Assembly: GCA_030340625.1 (NCBI GenBank)
Contig: JAOPHQ010002881.1
Span: 1-64,000, forward strand
Direction: 5' to 3'
Length of the DNA stretch: 64,000 bases
Source: Merluccius polli
Taxonomy: Eukaryota > Chordata > Actinopteri > Gadiformes > Merlucciidae
Under the pieces are notes generated by a model. It searched no databases and had not been told where the DNA came from. It saw only the letters and a list, made by a program, of their open reading frames with translations. Every line of letters begins with the position of its first letter. Position 1 is the first letter of the stretch. Below are positions 23,720 through 33,997 of this stretch, one piece after another. The translations under genes and the position numbers were made by a program.

Positions 23720-24770
23720 CGTTGTGTTTCGTTCTGTTGGAACGGGCATCTCCGAATTAGTGGGGACGGAGTCAACAAAAGTTATTCAAGAATTGTTCAT
23801 CTAATATGAAACCCTAAACCTAATTGGAAACCCTAACCCTGAACCCTAGGGAACCCTTAGGGTGAGTGGTAGCTAGTTTTTCTTGAATAACTTTTTTTCT
23901 AAATGTCGTAAAGACTCGCAACGTCTGTCTGGTGGTTTATGGGGAAGCTGAACACTCCAGTCTTGGTCCTGAGTCATTGCGACCTTCCGTTCCGGAGATA
24001 CAGCCGTGTGAAGGGTACGGAAGTGGTTTCTGGTACGGTTGTCGTATTTGGTTCCGTTGGAACGGGCGTCCCCAAATTAGTGGGGACGGAGCCAACTAAA
24101 ACGTCTCTACGACCATCAGAACAAAAGTTATTCAAGAATTGTTCATCTTGGTATTACCAATATCCCTAACCCGAACCTTTATATAAAACCCTAACACTAA
24201 CATGAAACCCTAACCCTTGTTGAAAACCTAAACCCTAATTTAAAACCCTTACCTTAATTGGAAACCATAACCCTCAAATTAAACCCTAACCCTGACCTTC
24301 AACCAAACCCAATCAATGTTGTGTAGTTTAACATTAGGTTGAGTGGTAGTTAGTGGAAGCTGAACACACCAGTCTTGGTCCTGAGACATTGCGACCTACC
24401 GTTCCGGATATACAGCCGTGTGAAGTGTAAGGAAGTGGTTTCTGGTACTTCCGGTTGACGTAGAAACGTCGTGTTTGGGGTCCCTGAATTAGTGACTGAG
24501 CCAACTAAAAAGTCTCTACGACCATCAGAACAAAATGGCTCATCTTTTCATATTATGAAACCCTAACCCTAATTGGAAACCCTAACTGTAATATGAAACC
24601 CCAATAGGAAACCCTAACAATAAAACCTAACATTGGAACCATAAACCAAACCATAAAACATAATCATAATAGGAAACCCTAAACCAAACTCTAAAACTAG
24701 AAAACCAAACCCCAAAACTAACCCTAAAAGGAAACACTTAGGTAAGCCACATCCTAACCCCAAAAAAGAA
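23720..24770. repeat. Telomere-like CCCTAA-rich block in a ~400-bp higher-order repeat
   Basis: Many AACCCTAA, AAACCCTAACCCT and TGAAACCCTAA phrases. Interleaved are copies of two other modules: TTAGTGGGGACGGAGTCAAC (about 23757, 24080, diverged 24490) and CTGAACACTCCAGTCTTGGT (about 23946, 24360). That gives a unit of roughly 400 bp present two to three times. Confidence 0.75.
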
Positions 24771-24775
24771 AAACT

Positions 24776-25071
24776 TTAAAGGGGCTATAGACGATATATT
24801 TAGCCACAAGATGTCACACTAGAGCACCAGCATCTCAAACCACAACCATTGGGAGTTTTCTTTACCTTCTTAACTCATCTCATGCACGGCGCGTGTGCTA
24901 TTGTGAACGCGCGGCCGGACTGACTATCCAAACCAAAGAAAATAGAAAATCAGATTACAACACACACAGAGGGAGGGTGCCTTCATTTTCTAGTCAGGAC
25001 GCCATTACTCCACTATATCTCATAGTTTGCTGCTATATTAATGTTCAGGATATCGTCTATAGCCCCTTTAA
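24776..25071. mobile_element. MITE with TTAA target site (piggyBac- or Kolobok-like)
   Basis: Perfect inverted ends of AGGGGCTATAGACGATAT, each flanked by TTAA, so the element is about 288 bp inside a TTAA duplication. No coding sequence. TTAA targets are the hallmark of piggyBac and Kolobok superfamilies; the ends alone do not choose between them. Confidence 0.85.
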
Positions 25072-26035
25072 GTCGTTTTTTAATTTCCCACAACCTCGCC
25101 TGGATATCGGGCGACCCCAAGGTTGAGAGGCCCTGTTGTAGGCTATAAAGCAATAAATAAGTAGTAATTGGTATGAAGGCACACCTTTAGGATGTGGTGG
25201 TTGGTAAATAACAGGGTTCAGGATCATCTGATTCTATTAGCCTACCCCAAATATTTATAATATTTGTGTTAAAATTCCTCATGCACGTCTCGTCTCATGC
25301 ACTTCTTGCGCTCACATCGCCCCCTCCACAGCTGAAACCAGAGATACGCCCTACGCTTCAAGGCATCCAGCCTCACTACAGAAGGAAAGACTGCATCACC
25401 AACTTAGTTTTAAAGTATTAATCCTGCATATGAAACCACACACCAGTTTACCACCATATTGGCTTAATCCAATAAGATCATTAATTACCATTACTGATTG
25501 CTTAAAGGCTATTGTATATGTGCCTGATACACACAACTATATTTATCCTGATTTTTTTCTCAAAGTAGGCTACTTATAATTCACTCATGCTCAAGCTTGC
25601 TTAATTCCGAATTTCAGAGTAGCCAGGGAAATCAAGTGCATTGTTCTGTGCAGCGTCTAAATATGCAGTGCAATAGCTTTTCTAATGTTATTATTTTGTC
25701 ATTCTAAGCCATTTAGTTGTTGATGTTTTGGGAGTTAGTGAACAAATGGAAAGACATTGTTGGCTGAAAATGCCGCCATACGGAACCATAATCAGGAAAC
25801 AAATACTGAAGTAATTTGAGCCTATTGCCATGATTTGTAGATGCACACAGTGTGTGTATTGCTATCGTGAAGTCGATCTGTTTCCTGATTTCGCTAGGCT
25901 TGAGTTGTCAAAAGACGCCATCTAGTGTTTGACATATGTAGATAATGGCATGGGTCACAGCAAAGAAACCATAGACAACTAAACCTGTGCTCAAAGACAA
26001 TGGACCTGAAACATGATTCGGTTTTTTTATATTAT
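25072..26035. other. Non-coding stretch 3' of rpe
   Basis: AT-rich unique-looking sequence; no ORF, RNA gene or repeat family recognised. Confidence 0.5.
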
Positions 26036-26041
26036 TTTATT
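26036..26041 (-). terminator. Candidate poly(A) signal for rpe
   Basis: TTTATT on the plus strand gives AATAAA on the rpe strand, about 360 nt past the rpe stop codon. The rest of 26042-26401 shows no coding and fits a 3'UTR. Confidence 0.4.
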
Positions 26042-26401
26042 CTCAAAAATGATTTATCCATTAAAAGTATCCACACAAATCATGAATCAAAAAAATGAAG
26101 GAATGTTACAGTCAACTGCATGAAATCAACTCAATCTTTCGCTGTACACTTTTTTTCTTTCCCATGACAGTTGTCAAGCTGAGAGTCACTGGGTGAGTTC
26201 CTGGCAGGTTGGAGGAGGAACAAAACAAAAGGTAGGTTGTTTTTGTAGGAGGAAAAGCAAAAGAGCTTCCTTGTACCACTGTATCTGCCGTCTCATGTCG
26301 ACACAGCACCACCCGTGCTCTCACCGCGCCGAATCGATTACAAATATACAAAAGGCCTCCTGTTCCCCCTCCGCCTCGGACAAGAGTAGAGGAGGACGAC
26401 C

Positions 26402-26524
26402 TCAGCGGTCCAGGGAGCGTTTCTGGATCGCCTCCGACACCACGGTGCGCAGCAGAGAGATGACAGAGCGCGGGTCGTCGTTACCGATCACGGCGCTGCC
26501 CGACACGATCATGTTGGCTCCGGC
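26402..26524 (-). CDS. rpe: rpe exon 6 (residues 189-228 and stop)
   Basis: Reads AGANMIVSGSAVIGNDD, PRSVISLLRTVVSE, then QKRSLDR and TGA (26402-26404). Acceptor is the AG of GCAG at 26525-26526 on the complementary strand. Forty codons plus stop. Confidence 0.97.
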   Translation of the reverse strand, partial: AGANMIVSGSAVIGNDDPRSVISLLRTVVSEAIQKRSLDR

Positions 26525-29500
26525 CTGCATGGGGCAGCCACACGAAGAAACAAAAACACACACGGTGAGGGTCGCAGCAAAACAATATACGGTGTGAATA
26601 GCATATCTCGGACGTGTGGTTGTGCTATACCTCGGCACATCTGTGAATTGTGTCGGGGCCGACGCCTCCATCCACCTCGATGTCCAGCGAGGGGAACTGG
26701 CTTCGAATCCAGCTGACCTGAGATACACATGAGAGTTAGATATGAAACACAGAAGATCAACTACATTAGGCTTGGTGTTGCATTATACTGTGATATGCAA
26801 TTTTGTGATCCATTTAGTAATGACGATAATATATGGCCTCATAGAATCATACTCTGGTCGTCATAGTTTGAATTCCCCTTCAGGTTTAATGAACTACTTA
26901 ATAATAAACACGTTATATCTACAGACGTTACACTTTGTTGAATCTCCATTACAAAAATGTAGCCTGGTTCCGCCCGCCTACGTACTTCCGCTCAATTTTC
27001 ATTTCACTTCAGTACTAGGTCTGGCAGTGCTGTATGTTAGAACGATTTCTTTTCCCTGAAATGTGCCTTCCAATCAGCGAACAGGAGGCGCGGCCTGAGA
27101 ACAGTGACGTAGAGGTCGTGCGCGAATTTCAGTTATTGAGCGGAAGTACGGAGGCGGGCGGAGGCTAATGCTAATGCTCACTGCATCTGCCGTTTGTATA
27201 CTGCGCGCAACGTGGTTTCTGGCGCATGAAATACGTCACGACCAAACGTTAGCGATTGGTTAAGGCAGATCCAGAGTGGCACTGGGCAGAGCCAATAGGT
27301 TTTAAACTTCAACAGCACCCGCCTTCAAGTGAGAAATCGTTTGTCTCTATAGCAGTTCTAGACCATGAGTATGAATGAAATGAGTACGAAGGTCTAGTTA
27401 GGACTAGGCTAACAAAAATGGGGAGAGGAGACACACACACAGCCGTCATTTACCTTGGGCATCATGTCATCCATGAACTTCTGTCCTCCAAAGCCAGGCT
27501 CCACCGTCATGACCAGAGCCATGTCTATTTGGTTGGCCCATGGGGCGAGCTCTTCTACTGTAGTACCAGGCTTAATAGCCAACCCAACCTAGAACACACA
27601 ATACAAAACAGAGTCTGAGAAGCTTCTACTATACTCTTGTCATTAGCCTGATGTCAAAATGAAATGAGATAATAGTCTCACAAATCAGACTTCAGATTAC
27701 TAATCTACAGTCTGATGGCAGACGAGCACAAATCTGGGTGAACGGGGCGTTTCTCTTTCTTTCGCTTCATATTTGTTTCGACCAATCATGTTGCAGGAAT
27801 CCTGGATCTGTAAGCACGTAATTGGCCATTAACGGCGAAACGCGAACTCGGCCATCATTTGTAAACAGTAAAAAACTGTCTGTAAAGGTTTCAAATCAAC
27901 ACCGTGTAGACGGGCCACTGTAGAAATACACTTTTTAAAAGCCCCTTCTGAAAGCTTTGTCTACTTGCTCGAATCAGTTTATTTTCAGTGACTCCGCCCC
28001 TTTCAGCCCAGCCTCTGTGCCGTCTCCCCCCAGTAGTTCTGCTATAACATAGTAGGACTACTGGATCAATATTTCTGCTATAACATAGTAGGACCGCTGG
28101 ATCAGTAGTTCTGCTATAACATAGTAGGACCGCTGGATCAGTAGTTCTGCTATAACATAGTAGGACCGCTGGATCAGTATTTCTGCTATAACATAGGACT
28201 GCTGGATCAGTAGTTCTGCTATAACATAGTAGGACTACTGGATCAGTAGTTCTGCTATAACATAGTAGGACCGCTGGATCAGTAGTTCTGCTATAACATA
28301 GTAGGACCGCTGGATCAGTAGTTCTGCTATAACATAGTAGGACCGCTGGATCAATAGTTCTGCTATAACATAGTAGGACCGCTGGATCAGTAGTTCTGCT
28401 ATAACATAGTAGGACCGCTGGATCAGTAGTTCTGCTATAACATAGTAGGACCGCTGGATCAGTAGTTCTGCTATAACATAGTAGGACCGCTGGATCAGTA
28501 GTTCTGCTATAACATAGTAGTACCGCTGGATCAGTAGTTCTGCTATAACATAGTAGGACCGCTGGATCAGTAGTTCTGCTATAACATAGTAGGACCTGCT
28601 GGATCAGTAGTTCTGCTATAACATAGTAGGACCGCTGGATCAGTAGTTCTGCTATAACATAGTAGGACTGCTGGATCAGTAGTTCTGCTATAACATAGTA
28701 GGACTGCTGGATCAGTAGTTCTGCTATAACATAGTAGGACTGCTGGATCCCAGGTTACTTGATTAATGACCTCTGAGTCAGTGTGTATGGCTGTGTACAT
28801 TGGCTTTGCGTTGCTCTGTGAAAACTGACCATATCTTACCTTCATCCCGGCCTCTCTGATCTCCTTGATGAGGTTGCCAGGGTTAGTCGTGGCCTCCAAA
28901 TGAAACGTGTACTGATTGGCTCCCGCTGCAGACATGGGCTTCACCCACTGCTCAGGCCGGGACACCATCATGTGCATGTCTGCGCCGTGACCAAACACAA
29001 TCAATATCAAGAGTCCACACGGTCGGCGCAAACATAAAAGTTGTGTAATTTTTGCTCATTTTTCTCACCAAAGAAGGGATCCGGTCCTACAGACTTCCGT
29101 AAACACTCCACCATCGGATGTCCAAATGTAAGGTTGGGGACGAAATGCCTTTAAAGAGGAGAGGACATCGGGACACACAATCAGTGCGTTTACATGACAC
29201 TCAAGAAAGTCGACTTTTTGGCTTAACCCAACAATGATTGGATTACTAAGATGCATGTATACACCTTAATCAGGTTAAAATCGGTTCGAGTCGACCCTCT
29301 CATTATCAGGTTAAGACCCCTAGATTATGCGATCCATAGCCGACTAAGCCGTGCATGTAACCAGTCGGATTGGATTATCCGTTGAATTGCGTTCTGCGCA
29401 TGCTCGAGGTCTTTTCCCGGGGCCGTGAACCGGAAGTAGAAGGAGACGATAGTTTTGTTGTTGTTGTTGTTGTTGTCGCCGTCGGATAAGGGATAACGAG

Positions 29501-30715
29501 AAACGGCGATTTATTTAAAAAGGTGGCGCTATAAGAATTGTGTCCCGGCCGCGGGAGCGCGCATGGCATGCATTCATTAAAGGTGGAAGCACGCGGACAC
29601 TACGCTTCCATTTCACCTAAGGCTGAATTAAAAGTAGGCCTACATGTTTTTCTAAATGTGGGTCATCAACGAGGTTGTAAAGTAGTGACTTCGGGCACAT
29701 CTGTCAAAATAAATGTTTTTTTCTCCCGACGTGTTTACGACCTTTATTCATTCATTCAGGGCTGTTCTGGTGGGAGAAATATGTTTTCAGTAGCTGTCAA
29801 CTAACTTTGGGTCGGCGATTTATTTAAAAAGCTGGCGCAGAAGATGGAGGAAGCGGTGTCGTGCCTATAGGAGTGTATCTTCATCAACGTGCATTGCTCA
29901 TCAACGAGGTTGTAAAATAACTACGATCTTTATTCATTCATTGCGCCGCGGCCGAACTGACGGCGGTATTCTCTGATATATGAATCTTACAGACTGCGTC
30001 GGGTTCTCCGACTCTCTGGTCCACAACAAGTAAAGACTCCTAGGCGGGTTTATCTCGCCCATGGGGAAAAGGAATTGGGGGAAATTAACTTTGGCTTTGA
30101 CTCTCTGAAGTCCAGACTGAAACGCGACATGGAGGAGAAAGCGATGTTTCAGCTGACAGCTGTCAGTTCACTTCGGGTCCATATCGTTTCTCCGACTCTC
30201 CGCTGTTCCTCTCGGTCGTATGCGGACCGCTCCGCGGACGACCGAGTCGGCATACGACCGAGAGGAACAGTGGAGCGGTGGAGAAATGATTATCACCCGA
30301 GGTGAACTGACAGCTGTCTGCTGAAACATCGCTTTCTCGAATGAGTTTGTTGTTGCTGGTGACGTAAAGGGGTCAACCGGTGGCTCTACTACCACTAGTT
30401 GAAATGGGCACAGCGCCACCTATCGTACCGGGGTATGACACGCTCCGGCCAATGAATCGGATTACTCGCCGCCATGTATACGCGGACAATTGCAGTTGAC
30501 CAGTTGCGGAGCATAGACGAGCAATGGCTTTAATCGGGTTTATTCTGTGCATGTAAACGTACTGAATGTCAGCCTGGAGAGGCGCAGCTACCACCTTGCC
30601 AAAGTTGGCACCAAGTTGCCCAAACAGACTGATCTGACGGGTTAATATGGAGGAAGTGTTGCAGAGGCAGTCGCTTTGTTTTGCAAGCAGCCGAAACAAC
30701 GAAACGTGAGACAGA

Positions 30716-30756
<41 letters not shown>

Positions 30757-30794
30757 CATAGGGGCCTACAATGTGTGAGAGAGCCCTGCTCAGC

Positions 30795-30829
<35 letters not shown>

Positions 30830-30884
30830 CATAGGGGCCTACAATGTGAGAGCCCTGCTCAGCAACACACACACACACACACAC

Positions 30885-30917
<33 letters not shown>

Positions 30918-31212
30918 GAGTACAATGAGACGTACCCTATTGCAGCTAGCCCTAATGCTAGCTGCACTTGTGGTGCATCAACGTCTTCTATTACTATTAC
31001 TAGCTTGGTTGTTGTTGTTGTTGTTGTTGTGGTTATTATTTAACACAACTATGGTATTATTATTATTATTATTTTAAACGGCGTGCTCACCCGTCCATCA
31101 CGTCGAGGTGCAGGTAGTCCGCCCCGCACTCCATCATCCGCACACACTCGCTGCCCAGGCAGGCTAGGTTGCTGCTCAGGATGGACGGCCCGATCTTCGC
31201 CATGTACGCCAT
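26402..31212 (-). CDS. rpe: Ribulose-phosphate 3-epimerase, complete, six coding exons
   Basis: Cytosolic TIM-barrel enzyme of the non-oxidative pentose phosphate pathway, interconverting D-ribulose 5-phosphate and D-xylulose 5-phosphate. Exons in coding order: 31091-31212, 29069-29148, 28840-28979, 27454-27588, 26631-26717, 26402-26524. All borders are GT/AG and phases join exactly (2, 1, 0, 0, 0), giving 228 residues, the same length as human RPE. Catalytic and metal-binding residues fall at the expected positions: Ser10, His35, Asp37 (LHLDVMDG), His70 (DMHMMVS) and Asp175 (IEVDGG). The phosphate loop GFGGQKFM and the ending QKRSLDR are typical. The ATG at 31212 has a strong context (A at -3, G at +4); an in-frame ATG at 31293 would add 27 residues absent from the family. 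Introns contain two transposon-like elements and a minisatellite. No disruption is seen. Confidence 0.97.
26631..26717 (-). CDS. rpe: rpe exon 5 (residues 160-188)
   Basis: Twenty-nine codons reading VSWIRSQFPSLDIEVDGGVG and on to HRCAE. Carries the catalytic Asp175. Acceptor CTCAG, donor GTATAG. Confidence 0.96.
26960..27411. mobile_element. Non-autonomous DNA element in rpe intron 4 with 9-bp target duplication
   Basis: Flanked on both sides by ACAAAAATG (26951-26959 and 27412-27420). Ends are TAGCCTGG and CTAGGCTA; a sub-terminal inverted pair (GCCCGCCTACGTACTTCCGC and its complement near 27140-27165) lies inside. A 9-bp duplication suggests a Mutator-like element, but I do not recognise the family. 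It ends 33 nt from the exon 4 splice donor. Confidence 0.75.
27454..27588 (-). CDS. rpe: rpe exon 4 (residues 115-159)
   Basis: Forty-five codons, phase 0 at both ends: VGLAIKPGTTVEEL, DMALVMTVEPGFGGQKF, DDMMPK. Acceptor CTAG, donor GTAAAT. Confidence 0.97.
28034..28750. repeat. 36-bp minisatellite, about 20 copies, in rpe intron 3
   Basis: Unit GTAGTTCTGCTATAACATAG plus TAGGACCGCTGGATCA. Variants differ mainly at ACCG / ACTA / ACTG; one unit lacks three bases (near 28190) and one has an extra base (near 28590). It starts about 90 nt downstream of the exon 3 donor. Confidence 0.95.
28840..28979 (-). CDS. rpe: rpe exon 3 (residues 68-114)
   Basis: Completes Asp68, then MHMMVSRPEQWVKP, GANQYTFHLEAT and ends REAGMK with donor GTAAGA. 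Contains catalytic-site His70. Confidence 0.96.
29069..29148 (-). CDS. rpe: rpe exon 2 (residues 41-68)
   Basis: Reads HFVPNLTFGHPMVECLRK then SVGPDPFF. Acceptor TTTAAAG, donor GTGAGA. A transposon end lies only about 35 nt upstream of this acceptor. Confidence 0.95.
29184..30569. mobile_element. DNA element of about 1.4 kb in rpe intron 1, with internal palindrome
   Basis: Inverted ends CAGTGCGTTTACATG / CATGTAAACGTACTG (one mismatch), flanked by AAT on both sides. Inside are direct repeats (GGCGATTTATTTAAAAAG at about 29505 and 29815; CATCAACGAGGTTGTAAA at about 29667 and 29900) and a 200-bp palindrome at 30131-30340. No transposase frame seen. The superfamily is not assigned; a 3-bp duplication would suit CACTA or Harbinger types. 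Confidence 0.7.
30717..30920. repeat. (CA)n tracts with a duplicated 45-bp module
   Basis: CATAGGGGCCTACAATGTG and GAGCCCTGCTCAGCAAC occur twice between three (CA)n runs, so the whole unit is tandemly duplicated. Lies in rpe intron 1. Confidence 0.85.
31091..31212 (-). CDS. rpe: rpe exon 1 (residues 1-41, codon 41 split)
   Basis: Starts MAYMAKIGPSIL and ends in the active-site strand LHLDVMDG with donor GTGAGC just below 31091. Contains Ser10, His35 and Asp37. Exon ends in phase 2. Confidence 0.96.
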
Positions 31213-31278
31213 GCTGCCGTGCAGTGTGTGCGAGCGCGCGCGAGAGAGGTTCCTTTCAGCTGGGCTGACAGATTTTCC

Positions 31279-31286
31279 ACTTCCGG
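31279..31286 (-). promoter_or_regulatory. ETS/GABP-type motif (CCGGAAGT) at the rpe 5' end
   Basis: ACTTCCGG on the plus strand is CCGGAAGT on the rpe strand, about 67 nt upstream of the start codon. The segment between it and the ATG is CpG-rich (GCGAGCGCGCGCGAG) and no TATA box is visible. This matches TATA-less housekeeping promoters, where ETS motifs sit at or near the transcription start. Confidence 0.4.
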
Positions 31287-31293
31287 CTTTCAA

Positions 31294-33435
31294 AGTAAAG
31301 GTTCCCCCGCCCGTTTAACAATAAAAGTCCCACATGAAAGGGGAAGGGGGAAAAAGAGTCACTAGAGGGCGCACACACTTCAAAGAACATGAATGAATGT
31401 CCACCGTAGCAACGACGACGTCGACGCACTTTAAAATTCAGACCTCGAGGTACAAGTTTGACCCCCCTGCGCCGACACGTGGTGTGGGTTACACTGAAGG
31501 GCCACCGGGGGTGACGGCGGCACCACACACACACATATCGAACGCCGTGTAGGTTTCACTGCACCCTGTGTTTCACAGGTCGTCACACAGGCTTCCCTGA
31601 CTTTGGCCCCCCAGCTGTTGTCGCAGCACAGCAGTGCATGGTCAGGTCCAAATGTATTTTATTTTTTTGTCATGGTGCAGCACAGCAAATCTCCTGCTAA
31701 TGAAGTCCCAGCCTCAGGTAGGCTCAGGATTGCAGCCATGAGGATGTGTGTTATTGTGACTGCTCCTGGTATTTTTGTATGCACTGTCTGCACTAAAAGG
31801 CGTACTAGATATCAGGTCAGGTTGGAGCAGCATACACTTTATGTAATGCAAGTGTGTATTGTAATGGTAAAAAAAAAAATATACAAAAAAAAGTTGAATA
31901 ATGAATCAATCACATTTCCCAATTAGAGAATAGGCTAATTATAAAATGGCCTATGTATGTTTTTTCAATGTATCAGTTTTTAATTTGTTACATTTTGCTG
32001 GCAATTTTGTTATTTAAGTTTCATTTACAAAAAAGGCTTGTACAACCAACAGTCAAATTGCACTGTCAGCAGTATGTGGTGGTGTTATTGCAGGATTACA
32101 TGTAGCCTAGCCAATTATTTTTTGGGGGAAATGTAAATTCGTATTTTTTCAGGTTGTCTTTTCTTTTCTTACAATTTATTGTGTGACTTGAATTTGTGAT
32201 GATGGAGCTGTAAAAGTGAACCCTGTTGGGTCTGTAAACCATCTAGCCTAAATCTAAATAAATAGCTTTCTAAATATCTCAGTCAGGGCGAACCCTCCCC
32301 TGGGTTTGCTCCACGGTCATTATTAGTCCAAAGGCATTGTGTATTTTTAGCACCATGTGCTACTCCTGCAGGACTGTAGCCAGTACAGGTGGTTAATTAA
32401 CAGCTAAACGCAGCATGTGTTAAACATGTTTGAACTTGTTAAATCCTTTCTTACTTTCTTTTTTACAGGACATCACACGTTAGGTTTTAATTACACTTGG
32501 CCACCAAAACAACGGCAGCTCCATGCCATCTCGGACATATAATAAAAAATAAAATAAAAAGGTGTCAGGCAAATCATTATTCATGATTGCAACTGTATGC
32601 GCTCTTAAAGGGGTTTTCCTCATGTTTAGGCTACTTTATGTGTACTTTATGTGTACTTTATGTGTACTTTATGTTTACTTTACGCGTCGACGTCACTAGG
32701 AAATCTGCTGTCGTAGATAAATCTGTTTTCGTCTGACCTTTACCCTCGAACCTTCGAACACAGGAACAGGACCGGAGGCTGCGTTCTGCTCCCTCATACG
32801 GGCCTTCGATAATGAAAGAATGTTTGGTTCTGCTCCAGGTTCCTACTATATTTGATCGTACTGAACCCGTCTAGCGCGTTCCTGCTCACCTTCCGCCAGA
32901 CGTTGACTCTGGCCTCCTGAGAAAACAGCTACTAAAGATGGGTTGAGAGGATAGTACGTGTGCCGTGTGTGTGTGTTGCCTCGCCCTTCCTCTGCTTTAT
33001 GTCTCCCTGGTTAGAGTCCAGTCCACACACATACATGGGGAGAGACCACCGCGTTGACCCCTGGGTCATTGAAAGGGACCCCTCCCTCCGCGTGGCTGAT
33101 TGTCCTAATCAGGTTTGTTTTCCTGTTGGTGTGTGTGTGTGTCTCTATGTGTGTGTCTGTGCGTGTGTGTGTGTTTGTGTGTGTGTTGTTTAGATAGCGT
33201 GTTGTGTAGATAGTGTGTGTTGTGTAGATAGTGTGTGTTGTGTAGATAGTGTGTGTTGTGTGAATCCTCAGTAGATAAACAGCTTCCTCTGAAAAGTTGT
33301 TTGTTATCCAGGATATCCGTGAGGAGAGAGTGTGCACCGTGCACATGGACATCATCGCTTCCACGCGCCACTGAGCAACTTCATCTGGAGGAGAGACGGT
33401 AGGTAGTGATGGAAACATCCAGCTTTCTGCATTAT
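31294..33435. other. Non-coding stretch upstream of rpe
   Basis: No gene recognised. Contains a tandem TGTACTTTATG run (32636-32680) and four GTGTGTTGTGTAGATAGT units (33186-33256). The unique-looking 32280-32520 could be conserved non-coding DNA, which cannot be judged from one sequence. Confidence 0.55.
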
Positions 33436-33997
33436 AGGGCTTGTACACATCGCAATGTCACACCGCAATGTCACATCGCAATGTCACAGCCTCCATTTTG
33501 GAAGCATAACAGTATGTTAGTCATTGGAATGTTAGTTCCAACATGGACTGAGTGACTAGAGCGATAGAGTTACACCATTGGTCAGACTCAGTGATGACGT
33601 GGTTGTTGTTGTTTCCCCATTGGGCGTTTCAAAATAAATAGGCGCGGATGGTCCTCGCTTACGTCCGAGATCGTTTACAAGTGCTCTGTTTGTAGACTGC
33701 CATTCATTCTGAATCTATCGAGGGCTGAGGACGGCTTCACGGTCCAGCCACATACATCATAGGTTTTGACCTGGTCTTGTTCAGTAATTAATCATAGTGC
33801 AATGATTTGTCATTTTTGGAAGACGTTTTTGAAACCGCCACAGCGTTTCCTGTGCGAGACGTGGCAAAACAAAGCCAAGGTTGCGATATATTTATGTTGA
33901 TTTAGGATTTTACAGTACTACAACTGTCTTGAGTCCTCTCAACATAGTCGAGTATTGCCAACAAAAACTCCCATGATGCATTCTGATGTACAAGCCC
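33436..33997. mobile_element. Non-autonomous DNA element with GGGCTTGTACA inverted ends, long form
   Basis: Same ends and internal phrases as 17091-17372, but 562 bp. The extra sequence is internal, so the shorter copy looks like a deletion derivative. The left part has a triple CGCAATGTCACA repeat. Confidence 0.7.

Noticed and set aside
23720..24770. Possible true chromosome end
   Set aside because: CCCTAA units are degenerate, interrupted by other modules, and followed by ordinary genes on the same strand of sequence.
28034..28750. Regularly spaced repeats resembling a CRISPR array
   Set aside because: Units are contiguous 36-mers with no unique spacers, inside a vertebrate intron: a minisatellite.
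31213..31293. Upstream in-frame ATG that would extend RPE by 27 residues
   Set aside because: The extension is absent from the family, overlaps the ETS motif, and the downstream ATG has a strong context and gives the standard 228-residue length.
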